NCBI GenBank assembly: GCA_047971485.1
Contig: JBKDZR010000014.1
Coordinates: 1-42,681 of the forward strand
Length of the DNA: 42,681 nucleotides
From: JBKDZR01 sp047971485
GTDB taxonomy: Bacteria; Pseudomonadota; Alphaproteobacteria; Rhodobacterales; Rhodobacteraceae
Direction: 5' to 3'
Shown: positions 1 through 7,331 of the stretch, one piece after another
Position numbering within the stretch: the first letter of the stretch is position 1
Layout: each line of letters starts with the position of its first letter
Position numbers and translations under genes: made by a program
Notes under the pieces: generated by a model
Database searches by the model: none
What the model was told of the DNA's origin: nothing
Seen by the model: only the letters and a program-made list of their open reading frames with translations

Positions 1-17
1 CCCCCCCCTTTGGCGCG

Positions 18-183
18 GAACAAGCCCGTAGGGCGCCGCGCCAGCGCCGGACCGGCCCGTGGTCTGGCGCTTGGCTGATGTTTGCGCGAAGTTCTGGGGT
101 CACGCTACCACGGCTGCCATAAATCGCGCCGTACTGAGGTTCCGACACGCCAGCCCCCGCTCCGGCGCTGGCGCGGCTTGTTC
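18..183. repeat. Interrupted long inverted repeat, MITE-like
   Basis: Positions 35-51 are a perfect 17-base reverse complement of 161-177. The similarity continues outward: GAACAAG at 18-24 mirrors CTTGTTC at 177-183. The left arm alone carries about ten extra bases (25-34), which with the preceding G form a small palindrome, GCCC-GTA-GGGC. The arms are separated by 109 bases with no gene. This layout resembles a palindromic non-autonomous element or a large intergenic hairpin. No flanking target duplication was identified, so the assignment stays open. Confidence 0.5.
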
Positions 184-426
184 TGCTGGATCAGAGCAAC
201 AAAGGCCCCAAAGCGGTCATGTTCCAAGGCCATTGATATAATCCCCCCGGCCGCATGGGGCTGGTGATCCCGGTTCGGGTATGAACCGGCCCAGGCCCCA
301 CGATGGACCGGTTCACCAATCCCGGATCGTGGCCCAGATCCCGACCCTGAAACACGTTGCGGTTCTTCGCATGCGCGCGACGTGTTCGGCTATTTGGCCC
401 CGGCATTTGATACCGCCTGTGCGAGA

Positions 427-455
427 CGTGCAAAACTGGGGACCGGTTTTGCGCG
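427..455. repeat. Strong 13-bp-stem hairpin downstream of moaE
   Basis: Positions 427-439 pair with 443-455 (two T-G wobbles) around a three-base GGA loop. It lies 13 bases past the moaE stop codon, so it could end or stabilise the minus-strand pgsA-moaD-moaE transcript. No U-tract follows the stem, so it is not a textbook intrinsic terminator. The core (AAAAC...GGTTTT, flanked by GCGCGATATGCTC) looks like the intergenic palindromic repeats scattered through many alphaproteobacterial genomes. That likeness is from memory and untested. Confidence 0.5.
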
Positions 456-468
456 ATATGCTCTGGCC

Positions 469-954
469 TCAGGTCCCTTGCGGATCCCAGCGCTGCAGGG
501 CCGCTTCGTCCACATCGCGCGCCGCCACCCAGTCAGCGCGGCCATCCCCGGCGATTTCCTTTTTCCAGAACGGCGCCCGGGATTTCAGATAGTCCATCAG
601 GAACTCGGCGGCCGCGAAGGCCTCGGCCCGGTGGCGCGCAGCGGTGGCCACCATCATGATCGTCTCGCCCGGCACCAGAGGGCCATGGCGGTGGATGATC
701 AGCGCATCGGTCAAGGCCCATCGCGCCATGGCCTGATCTCGAATCTTCGTCAGCGCCTTTTCGGTCATGCCCGGGTAATGTTCAATCTCCATCCGGGCCA
801 AGGCCCCGGTATCGGTCGGGCGCACAATCCCCGAGAACGTGACCACCGCGCCCGCACCCGTCCCGTTCTCCGGCCCTGCCCCGGCCTGACGCGCGGCAAA
901 GGCCCCGGCCTCGGCACCGAAATCGAACGCCTCTTGCTGAACCCGCACGCCCAT
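469..954 (-). CDS. moaE: Molybdopterin synthase catalytic subunit MoaE
   Basis: The large subunit of molybdopterin synthase inserts two sulfurs, delivered on the MoaD C-terminus, into cyclic pyranopterin monophosphate to make molybdopterin in the cytoplasm. The 161-residue product has the family layout: an early VVTFSGIVRP segment, IEHYPGM, a central HRHGPL, and the lysine-rich KSRAPFWKKE motif near the C-terminus that contributes active-site lysines. Length fits the family (about 150). The ATG follows the moaD stop by three bases, with a G-rich Shine-Dalgarno inside the moaD end, so the two subunits should be translated together. Last gene of the uvrC-side minus-strand run; a strong hairpin follows. 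Confidence 0.93.
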   Translation of the reverse strand: MGVRVQQEAFDFGAEAGAFAARQAGAGPENGTGAGAVVTFSGIVRPTDTGALARMEIEHYPGMTEKALTKIRDQAMARWALTDALIIHRHGPLVPGETIMMVATAARHRAEAFAAAEFLMDYLKSRAPFWKKEIAGDGRADWVAARDVDEAALQRWDPQGT

Positions 955-957
955 GGG

Positions 958-1206
958 CTAGCCCCCGGTCATCGGCGGGAAGAAGGCCACTTCGCGCACA
1001 TTGGCCAGGGGCGTGTCAAAGTCGGTCAGGTCCTGGTCAACAGCCACCCGCAGCGCTGACAAATCGGCAAAGGCTGCGGCATAGCGTTCCTCGCGCGCGC
1101 ATAATTCCGCGACCAGCTCGGCCACGGTCGTCGCTCGGGTCTCGATCCGTTCCTTCGGCAGGCCGATCCGTTCCCGGACCCAGGCGAAATACAGGATGTC
1201 GATCAT
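958..1206 (-). CDS. moaD: Molybdopterin synthase sulfur carrier subunit MoaD
   Basis: Small ubiquitin-like sulfur carrier of molybdopterin synthase. The product is 82 residues and begins MIDILYFAWVRERIG, typical of MoaD. It ends in the diagnostic Gly-Gly (FPPMTGG), which is adenylated by MoeB and converted to a thiocarboxylate. The frame stays open far upstream inside pgsA, but the ATG at 1206 is right: it overlaps the pgsA stop as ATGA and gives the normal MoaD length. Translational coupling to pgsA upstream and moaE downstream is likely. The pairing with moaE confirms the role. Confidence 0.93.
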   Translation of the reverse strand: MIDILYFAWVRERIGLPKERIETRATTVAELVAELCAREERYAAAFADLSALRVAVDQDLTDFDTPLANVREVAFFPPMTGG

Positions 1207-1874
1207 CGCCCAGGTGTCTCCCTCAGATAGGGCAGCGCCTTGCGCATGTAATCCCACCCCGTGACCAGCGTCAGCGAGGCCGCCGCCCACAGCAAGACGA
1301 TCCCCCCATACGACGCGGCATACATGCCCCCCCAGGCCAACCGCAATCCGACAGGATCCGGCGTATCCCCGGCCAAAATCGCCCGGATTTCGGCATCGGG
1401 CAGGGCCGCGGCGCGCAGCGACAGGGAATGTTCGAACACCCCCTGGGCGAACAGCACGGCAATAGCGATCATCTGGACCGTGGTCTTCCACTTCGCCAGC
1501 CGGGTAACCTTGAGCACCCCGGCCGTATCGCCCAGATATTCGCGCAGGCCCGACACGAAGACCTCACGGAACAGGATGGCGGTGGCCGGCAGCAGGATCC
1601 AGGCGGTCATCCCGGAGAATCCCATGATCACCGCCAGTGCGATGACCACCATCGCCTTGTCGGCGATCGGGTCCAGCATCGCCCCCATCTTGGATTCCTG
1701 CTTCCACGCACGGGCCAGATAGCCATCGAACCAATCGGTGATCGCCGCCCCCCCGAACAGCAGCAGCGCAAACCAGTCGGCCCAGGGGCGGCTGAAATAC
1801 AGAAACATAACCGCGACGCCAGGCGCCGCCAGCAGGCGCAACACGGTCAGGATATTTGGCACGGTCCAAATCAT
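1203..1874 (-). CDS. pgsA: CDP-diacylglycerol--glycerol-3-phosphate 3-phosphatidyltransferase
   Basis: Inner-membrane enzyme that condenses CDP-diacylglycerol with glycerol-3-phosphate, the committed step to phosphatidylglycerol and cardiolipin. The 223-residue protein carries the complete CDP-alcohol phosphatidyltransferase signature at residues 47-72: D47, D50-G51, A54-R55, G64, D68 and D72. Several hydrophobic membrane segments surround it, and it begins MIWTVPNILTVLR, a normal PgsA start. It lies downstream of uvrC with a 97-base gap and overlaps moaD by four bases. The uvrC-pgsA-moaD-moaE order is, as I recall, shared by many Rhodobacterales. Confidence 0.93.
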   Translation of the reverse strand: MIWTVPNILTVLRLLAAPGVAVMFLYFSRPWADWFALLLFGGAAITDWFDGYLARAWKQESKMGAMLDPIADKAMVVIALAVIMGFSGMTAWILLPATAILFREVFVSGLREYLGDTAGVLKVTRLAKWKTTVQMIAIAVLFAQGVFEHSLSLRAAALPDAEIRAILAGDTPDPVGLRLAWGGMYAASYGGIVLLWAAASLTLVTGWDYMRKALPYLRETPGR

Positions 1875-1971
1875 GGCGCAGGTCTAACGCGCCCCGCCCG
1901 CCGTTGAAAGACCCCAAGCAGCAGCGCGACAGCCCGGTCCATCGCCAGCGGTAAGACGCCCATGCCCCCGC

Positions 1972-3834
1972 TTACCCCTGATCATGAAAGAAATCATAGA
2001 TCGTTTGGGCCAGTGTTTCAGAAACGCCGGCAACCGCCCTCAGATCCGCCAGATTGGCCCGGCTGACCGCCTTGGCCGACCCGAAATGCGCCAGAAGCGC
2101 ACGTTTGCGGGCGGCGCCGACACCAGGCACCTCATCCAGTGGTGTGGCGGTAAAGGCCTTGGCCCGCTTGGCGCGATGGGCCCCAATGGCGAACCGGTGG
2201 GCCTCATCGCGCAGACGCTGGGTGAAATAAAGCACCGGATCATTGCGCCGCAAGGCAAAGGGGCGCTGGCCATAGCGGTGAAATTCTTCCTTGCCGGCAT
2301 CGCGGTCAATGCCCTTGGCGACCCCGATCATCGCTACATCTGCCACGCCCAGTTCAGCCAGGATGCCATGTACCGCACTGACCTGCCCAGCGCCCCCGTC
2401 GATCAGCAGCAGATCGGGCCAGGCCGGGGTTTCACGATCCGGATCTTCCTTGAGCAGACGCTTGAACCGCCGGGTCAGCACCTCGCGCATCATGCCAAAG
2501 TCATCGCCGGGCACCAGATCCTCGCCGCGGATGTTGAACTTGCGATAGCTGTTCTTCTCGAATCCGTCCGGCCCCGCCACGACCATCGCCCCCACGGCAT
2601 TGCTGCCCTGAATGTGGCTGTTGTCATAGACCTCGATCCGACGCGGCGGCCCGTCCAGACCGAAGGCCTCGGCCAGCCCGGCCAGCAACTTGCCCTGGGC
2701 CGCGCTTTCCGACATCTTCCGGCCCAGGCTTTCGCGGGCATTGCGCGCGGCACCCGCCATCAGCTCCGCCTTTTCCCCCCGCTGCGGCACCGCCAACTCC
2801 ACCTTGTGGCCAGCCTTCTGCGACAAGGCGTCGGCCATCAGATCGGCATTCTCGATCGGATGGCTAAGCAGGATCAGGCGGGGCGGATCCTTGGTATCGT
2901 AGAACTGACCCAGAAAAGCCTCCAGCGCCTCGGCTTCGGACACGTCCCGGCCTGTACGGGGATAGTAATCGCGGTTGCCCCAGTTCTGGTGGGCACGGAT
3001 GAAGAAAACCTGCACACAGGCCTGTCCGCCCTCCATGTGCAGGGCAACGATATCGGCCTCAGCCACGCCCCGCGGGTTGATGCCCTGGGCGCTTTGCACC
3101 TGGGTCAGGGCGCGGATGCGATCGCGCAGGGCGGCGGCCCGTTCGAATTCCATCGCATCCGAGGCCGCCTGCATCTGCGCCGCAAGATCCGCCTGCACCC
3201 GGGTCGAGCGCCCGGACAGAAACCGTTCGGCATCAGCGACAAGGCCGGCATAATCGCTTTGCGAGATCTCACCGACACAGGGGCCCGCGCAACGCTTGAT
3301 CTGATACAGCAGACAGGGACGGCTGCGCCCCTCATAGGTCGCATCGGAGCACGACCGCAGCAGGAACACCCGCTGCAACTGGTTCAGCGTCCGGTTCACC
3401 GCGCCGGCACTGGCGAACGGGCCGTAATAGGCGCCTTTGGTCGCCTTGGCCCCGCGATGCTTGCGGATCTGGGGAAACGCGTGATCCTTGGCCACCAGAA
3501 TGTTGGGAAAGCTTTTGTCGTCGCGCAGCAGCACATTGTAGCGCGGCTTGAGCTGCTTGATCAGGTTCTGTTCCAGCAGCAGCGCCTCGGTTTCCGTCCG
3601 CGTGGTCAGGAACATCATCGTGGCGGTTTCGGAAATCATCCGCGCGATCCGCCCCGAATGCCCCGTCGGCCGTGCATAGTTGGACACCCGGGCCTTCAGG
3701 TTCCGAGCCTTGCCCACATAGAGCACACGGCTTTGCGCATCGAGCATCCGGTACACGCCGGGGGAACTGTCCAGCAGGCGCAGATAGCCACGGATGATCT
3801 CGGGGCCGGTCTGGGGGGATGGGGTGTTGCTCAT
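1972..3834 (-). CDS. uvrC: Excinuclease ABC subunit UvrC
   Basis: Nuclease of nucleotide excision repair that makes both incisions around UvrB-bound lesions. From the ATG at 3834 the protein is 620 residues. In order it has an N-terminal GIY-YIG nuclease domain (SSPGVYRMLDA, LYVGKARNLKARV), a UVR motif (AAALRDRIRALTQ) that binds UvrB, an RNase-H-like second nuclease domain (EVYDNSHIQGSNAVGAMVV) and C-terminal helix-hairpin-helix repeats (VPGVGAARKRALLAHFG). The frame extends to a TTG at 3891, but the extra 19 residues look unlike UvrC, so the ATG is preferred although no good Shine-Dalgarno precedes it. A 290-base AT-richer gap upstream should hold its promoter. Confidence 0.93.
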   Translation of the reverse strand: MSNTPSPQTGPEIIRGYLRLLDSSPGVYRMLDAQSRVLYVGKARNLKARVSNYARPTGHSGRIARMISETATMMFLTTRTETEALLLEQNLIKQLKPRYNVLLRDDKSFPNILVAKDHAFPQIRKHRGAKATKGAYYGPFASAGAVNRTLNQLQRVFLLRSCSDATYEGRSRPCLLYQIKRCAGPCVGEISQSDYAGLVADAERFLSGRSTRVQADLAAQMQAASDAMEFERAAALRDRIRALTQVQSAQGINPRGVAEADIVALHMEGGQACVQVFFIRAHQNWGNRDYYPRTGRDVSEAEALEAFLGQFYDTKDPPRLILLSHPIENADLMADALSQKAGHKVELAVPQRGEKAELMAGAARNARESLGRKMSESAAQGKLLAGLAEAFGLDGPPRRIEVYDNSHIQGSNAVGAMVVAGPDGFEKNSYRKFNIRGEDLVPGDDFGMMREVLTRRFKRLLKEDPDRETPAWPDLLLIDGGAGQVSAVHGILAELGVADVAMIGVAKGIDRDAGKEEFHRYGQRPFALRRNDPVLYFTQRLRDEAHRFAIGAHRAKRAKAFTATPLDEVPGVGAARKRALLAHFGSAKAVSRANLADLRAVAGVSETLAQTIYDFFHDQG

Positions 3835-4124
3835 GGAAGGGGTCCGCGATTCTCGATCCCGGGCCTGCCACTGACAGCCGGGAATGTTCAAGGAAAAACA
3901 TACTCACGGATTCTGGGGATAAGTCTGGAGATAACTTATGTGTTCCCGCGCTTTTCCCTTAATTCTTGGGCACTTCGTCAATTCGCCTGCTTTTTGGGCA
4001 AATTTTCAAAGGACTGTTTTCATTGAAAAATTTTCCTCTTTCTGGCCTAAAGACCTGAAATGCCTAATAAAAGGTTTACAAAACCGTCAAGCAACCGTGA
4101 ACGGTGCACAACTGTGACGGACCT
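3835..4124 (-). promoter_or_regulatory. AT-rich upstream region of uvrC with a tandem 12-bp repeat
   Basis: This gap is clearly less GC-rich than its neighbours and holds no gene. A tandem direct repeat lies at 3912-3923 and 3924-3935 (TCTGGGGATAAG, TCTGGAGATAAC; two mismatches). Each copy contains a word close to the DnaA box TGTGGATAA. At 3942-3956 the sequence GTTC-N7-TTTC is one base from the alphaproteobacterial LexA box GTTC-N7-GTTC. No clear -35/-10 pair could be fixed. A role in uvrC control is inference from position only. Confidence 0.35.
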
Positions 4125-4907
4125 TTATTCCACACCTTGGATATCCGGGGTTTTCCAACCCAGATGCTGCCCCCCATCGACACAGATCAACTGGCCTGTT
4201 ACCGCCGGCGCCGACAGCAAATACAGCAGCGCCGCCGTTACATCCGAAGGATTCGCCCCGCGGTTCAGCACCGTGGCCGCCCGCTGACCCTGAAAATGCG
4301 CCTCCGACTGGCGCGCCCCCCGCAAGGTCGGGCCCGGCCCGATGGCATTCACCCGGACCGCCGGGGCCAGAGCGCGTGCCGCCGTCTGGGTCAGGGTCCA
4401 CAGCCCCGCCTTGGCTAGGGTGTAGGTCATGAATTCCGGGGTCAGCTTACGCACCCGCTGATCGACCATGTTGATCACCAGCCCCCGGGCCAGTGGCTCA
4501 TTGTGATCATCGAATGTCGGCGCCGGCACCTGTTCGGCGAATTCCTGGATCAGCACGAACGGCGCCCGCAGGTTGCTTTCCATATGCCGGTCCCAGCTAT
4601 CACGTGTCGCCGTGTCCAGCCGATCATACTCGAAAATAGACGCGTTGTTAACCAGGACCGTCAACGGCGCCCCCAGCGCCTCGGTCGCACGGGCAACCAG
4701 CGGCTGAACCTGGGCTTCATCCAGAAGATCGGCCTGCAGCGCCACCGCGCGCCGCCCCATCGCCCGGATCTCGGCCACCGTCTGTTCGGCACCTTCACGT
4801 GACCCGGCATAATGCACTGCCACATCGTGGCCCTGTTCGGCCAAGGCCAGGGCCATCGCCCGTCCCAGCCGCTGCCCCGCCCCGGTGATCAGCGCAGTTC
4901 CGGTCAT
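4125..4907 (-). CDS. SDR-family oxidoreductase, pteridine-reductase-like
   Basis: NADPH-dependent short-chain dehydrogenase of 260 residues with a TGAGQRLG cofactor loop (8-15), NNAS (87-90) and the catalytic YTLAK (Tyr162, Lys166). The usual catalytic Ser, 13 residues before the Tyr, is replaced by Asp149 (NMVDQRV). That substitution marks pteridine reductases (PTR1, and FolM in E. coli), so reduction of a dihydropterin or dihydrofolate is a reasonable inference; the substrate is not proven. A good Shine-Dalgarno (GAGGAGAAA) overlaps the end of the antiporter gene ten bases upstream, so it is probably cotranscribed with it. A general SDR role cannot be excluded. Confidence 0.85.
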   Translation of the reverse strand: MTGTALITGAGQRLGRAMALALAEQGHDVAVHYAGSREGAEQTVAEIRAMGRRAVALQADLLDEAQVQPLVARATEALGAPLTVLVNNASIFEYDRLDTATRDSWDRHMESNLRAPFVLIQEFAEQVPAPTFDDHNEPLARGLVINMVDQRVRKLTPEFMTYTLAKAGLWTLTQTAARALAPAVRVNAIGPGPTLRGARQSEAHFQGQRAATVLNRGANPSDVTAALLYLLSAPAVTGQLICVDGGQHLGWKTPDIQGVE

Positions 4908-4917
4908 CGCTTTCTCC

Positions 4918-5862
4918 TCAGGTCAAAAGCAGGATCACATATCCGGCATACAACCCGCACAGCCCGGCGCCAACCAGCCGGTTCATGTCCCGGCGCCACA
5001 GGATGAACGGCGCGATCAGCACCGAACTGCCCAGCATCACCCAGATATCCTGCCGCAAAAAGGCCGGATCAACGGCAATCGGCGCAATCAGGCTGGTGAT
5101 CCCGGCAATCCCCGCCAGGTTGAACAGGTTCGAGCCCAGAACATTGCCCAGGGCCACATCGGCATTGCGCCGTATCGCCGCCATGGCCGTCGTCGCCAGT
5201 TCCGGCAAAGAGGTGCCCAACGCGATCAGTGTCAGCCCGATCACCGTTTCACTCAGCCCGAAGTCGCGGGCGATCCGCGATCCGCTGTCAACCAGGATAT
5301 CGGCCCCCAGCGGCAGACCGACCAACCCCAACACCAGAAATACGCCAATGCGCCAGCCAGGCATCGCCGGATTGGCCCCTTCGGGCTCGGCAACCCGCGC
5401 CCGGGCCGCGCGATCGGCGCGCAATGCACGAAACTGATCGAACAGGACCGCCGCCAACAGCGCCAGCAACACCGCCCCCTGCCAACGATCCAGCGTCCCG
5501 GTCAAGGCAAAGGCGATGAACACCACCGATACCCCCAGCATCACCAGATAGCTCTTGCGGAAATCCGATCCTGCAAGGTTCATCCCGCTGATCAGCGCCG
5601 GCAGGCCCAGAACCAGCAGGATATTGGCCGTATTCGAGCCGACAACATTGCCCAGGGCGATCCCCGGCGCGTCCTTGGCCACGGCCTGTATCGCCACCAG
5701 CAACTCGGGCGCCGAGGTCCCGAAGGCCACAACCGTCAAGCTGACGATCACCGCAGACACGCCCAAACGCAGGCTCAGGTTCACCGCCCCCTTGACCAGG
5801 GCGTCCCCGGCCAGCAGCAGAACGGCCAGTCCCACCCCGGCCAACAGCCAATCCGAGCTCAT
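4918..5862 (-). CDS. Calcium/sodium antiporter family membrane protein
   Basis: Inner-membrane cation/Ca2+ exchanger (CaCA family, YrbG-like) of 314 residues. Two inverted halves each carry the alpha-repeat signature: GTSAPELL and GNVVGSNTANILLVLG in the first, GTSLPELA and GNVLGSNLFNLAG in the second. About ten hydrophobic segments are visible. The ATG at 5862 has a strong GGAGGT Shine-Dalgarno eight bases upstream and overlaps the previous gene as ATGA; the longer frame to 5925 would add a charged, unlikely N-terminus. It lies in a run with the S49 peptidase, the zinc-ribbon protein and the SDR. The transported ion cannot be read from sequence. Confidence 0.9.
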   Translation of the reverse strand: MSSDWLLAGVGLAVLLLAGDALVKGAVNLSLRLGVSAVIVSLTVVAFGTSAPELLVAIQAVAKDAPGIALGNVVGSNTANILLVLGLPALISGMNLAGSDFRKSYLVMLGVSVVFIAFALTGTLDRWQGAVLLALLAAVLFDQFRALRADRAARARVAEPEGANPAMPGWRIGVFLVLGLVGLPLGADILVDSGSRIARDFGLSETVIGLTLIALGTSLPELATTAMAAIRRNADVALGNVLGSNLFNLAGIAGITSLIAPIAVDPAFLRQDIWVMLGSSVLIAPFILWRRDMNRLVGAGLCGLYAGYVILLLT

Positions 5863-6023
5863 GCTTTTCCACCTCCGCAGTCGCATCCCGACCGGCCGAT
5901 CAGGGGGCGCCCACAGGCCCGGCATTTCCGGCTGCGCGGCAAACGCACCCCCGGAAACCGGAACCGCCCAAACAGGGCCAGCACAACCATCACAACAAGA
6001 AACAGGCTGACAATCTTGATCAT
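5859..6023 (-). CDS. Small membrane-anchored zinc-ribbon-like protein
   Basis: A 54-residue product with one N-terminal membrane helix (about 4-22), a basic stretch (RFRFPGVRLPRSRK) and a C-terminal cysteine cluster (CRACGRPL, then CDCGGG) that could bind one zinc ion. It is not a known enzyme. Its reality is supported by the tight fit: it starts four bases after the peptidase stop and its TGA overlaps the antiporter ATG. The ATG at 6023 is preferred over an in-frame start inside the peptidase gene. A topology with the zinc knuckle in the cytoplasm is inferred from the positive residues after the helix. Confidence 0.7.
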   Translation of the reverse strand: MIKIVSLFLVVMVVLALFGRFRFPGVRLPRSRKCRACGRPLIGRSGCDCGGGKA

Positions 6024-6027
6024 CACG

Positions 6028-6831
6028 TCACAATCCAAACCGGGCAAAGGCCAGCCGGTCCTCGGCGACGGTCAGGGCCTCTGCCGCCACCGACGCCCCA
6101 AGACGTTGCCACAAACGCCGTTTGGGACCGTAAACACGGAATTTCGTCTGCGGCCCGAACCGTGCGGTCATCACCGGCACAAGATGCCCAACCCCATCGA
6201 CCAGCCCGGCCTCAACCGCCGCCGCGCCGATCCAGACATCGCCTTCGAACAGGGTTTCGCCCTCTTTCAGCCGGGCCCCGCGCCGCGTGGTGACCTGGCG
6301 GATAAAAGCCTGATGGATCTGACCAAGCCACCCTTCGAGACGGGCCGTATCTTCGGGCGTTTCGGGACGGAAAGGATCCAGCTGACTTTTCGAGCGCCCG
6401 GCCGTATGCACCCGCCGCTCAACCCCGTACCGCGCGATCAGATCCTGAAGACCGAACCCGGCGGAAATCACCCCGATGGAGCCGACCATGGAACTGTCAT
6501 CAACCCAAATCTCATCAGCAGCCGTCGCCAACCAGTAGCCCCCCGACGCGGCGATGTCCTCGACAAAGGCCAGAACGGGCACGCCGGTTTCCTCGGACAG
6601 GCGACGGATACGCGCGCCGATCAGGCTGGATTGCACCGGACTGCCACCGGGCGAGTTGATCACCAACGCCACGGCACGGGGGCGCCCTTTGCGAAAGGCG
6701 CGCTCAACCAGCGGGGCCACGGCTTCATCGCTCAGCGTCGCGCCACCGCGGCCCCCTGCGGAAATCACACCTGACAGGCGCACGACAGAGACGACCGGCG
6801 ACCGGCCGAGCTTTTTGATCAGCGTCTTCAT
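6028..6831 (-). CDS. S49 family (SppA/SohB-like) serine peptidase
   Basis: Signal-peptide-peptidase-type serine protease of 267 residues, the short single-domain form. The Ser/Lys dyad is visible: Ser96 in AASGGYW and Lys148 in GRSKSQLDPF. The crotonase-like core motifs NSPGGSP and SMVGSIGVI are present. No clear transmembrane helix is seen in the chosen frame, so it may be cytoplasmic or peripherally bound; the S49 members known best degrade signal peptides after secretion. The ATG at 6831 gives a normal start (MKTLIKKLG), whereas the longer frame to 6924 adds an implausible cysteine-rich leader. First gene of the four-gene run ending with the SDR. Confidence 0.88.
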   Translation of the reverse strand: MKTLIKKLGRSPVVSVVRLSGVISAGGRGGATLSDEAVAPLVERAFRKGRPRAVALVINSPGGSPVQSSLIGARIRRLSEETGVPVLAFVEDIAASGGYWLATAADEIWVDDSSMVGSIGVISAGFGLQDLIARYGVERRVHTAGRSKSQLDPFRPETPEDTARLEGWLGQIHQAFIRQVTTRRGARLKEGETLFEGDVWIGAAAVEAGLVDGVGHLVPVMTARFGPQTKFRVYGPKRRLWQRLGASVAAEALTVAEDRLAFARFGL

Positions 6832-6903
6832 AGTTCGCACATAGAATGCGAAACTGGCGACAACAAGGTGACACCGCCAGAGCGCCGCGAAATGACGCGG
6901 CCC

Positions 6904-6935
6904 AAAGAAAAACCCCCGGCACAAGGACCGGGGGT
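6904..6935 (-). terminator. Intrinsic terminator of the spike-base gene
   Basis: On the minus strand an 8-bp perfect stem (ACCCCCGG/CCGGGGGT, 6912-6919 with 6928-6935) is followed directly by TTTTCTTT at 6911-6904. It lies 26 bases past the stop of the small gene at 6962-7225 and upstream of the peptidase start, so it isolates that gene from the downstream operon. Confidence 0.8.
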
Positions 6936-6961
6936 GTGGGGCAGGCTGCGGGCCTCAGGTC

Positions 6962-7225
6962 TTACCAGAGGGCGATCAGGCCGCCCGCCGAGGTGCCGGT
7001 GGCCAAGACCCGCCGACAGCGCAGCGGATAGATGGCCCCGGCCGCAAGTCCGTAAAAGGTGATCTGTTCCCCGGATGTCATCTGAACCGTGGCATCGCCC
7101 GCCATCCCCACATAGATTGCGCGGGTCGCGTATTGCAAATCTGCGGTATCATCGGGAACAATCGGGCTGGCATCCGCCGCGGGTGAGGTCAGACCTTGGG
7201 CATGGTCCTTGAAACTGTCTTGCAT
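6962..7225 (-). CDS. Spike-base-like protein (GTA-associated family)
   Basis: An 87-residue protein: a variable N-terminus (MQDSFKDHAQG), then a small beta-rich domain with DTADLQYATRAIYVG, GEQITFYGL and a C-terminal ATGTSAGGLIALW. This layout matches, from memory, the family named after Rhodobacter capsulatus Rcc01079, a component of the gene transfer agent head spikes. No other phage or GTA gene is nearby, so it is an orphan. The ATG has a GGAG Shine-Dalgarno, the gene has its own terminator, and a CtrA-like half-site lies about 100 bases upstream (7324-7331). The function is inferred from family likeness only. Confidence 0.7.
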   Translation of the reverse strand: MQDSFKDHAQGLTSPAADASPIVPDDTADLQYATRAIYVGMAGDATVQMTSGEQITFYGLAAGAIYPLRCRRVLATGTSAGGLIALW

Positions 7226-7323
7226 CGGGACACTCCGTCGTCATTCAGGCAATGCCGGCGTCTCCGGGGCCCACAAGCGGATGCGGATCGGAACGTGCCG
7301 GCGAGGAAAGAAAGTGCTACCAA

Positions 7324-7331
7324 ATGGTTAA
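7324..7331 (-). promoter_or_regulatory. CtrA-type half-site TTAACCAT
   Basis: The minus strand reads AATTAACCAT; TTAACCAT is a described CtrA recognition variant in alphaproteobacteria. It lies 98 bases upstream of the spike-base gene and at the possible start of the divergent secreted-protein gene. One eight-base match can occur by chance. It is listed because GTA genes in Rhodobacterales depend on CtrA. Confidence 0.3.

Larger units (their letters stand above)
1..468. other. Stretch without a convincing gene at the window edge
   Basis: No open frame here has a recognisable protein, a ribosome binding site or a plausible composition; the short frames present overlap one another on both strands. 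What the stretch does hold is a long interrupted inverted repeat (18-183) and a strong hairpin close to the 3' end of moaE (427-455), both listed separately. It begins with a run of eight C. The left boundary of the window may cut a larger intergenic repeat. Confidence 0.6.

Noticed and set aside
1984..4026. 680-codon plus-strand open frame opposite uvrC
   Set aside because: Mirror frame of a GC-rich gene; no domain, low-complexity His/Arg/Gly/Pro composition, and uvrC is unambiguous.
4885..6774. 629-codon plus-strand open frame
   Set aside because: Lies antisense to the antiporter, zinc-ribbon and peptidase genes; the composition (Gln/Arg/His-rich) is that of a shadow.
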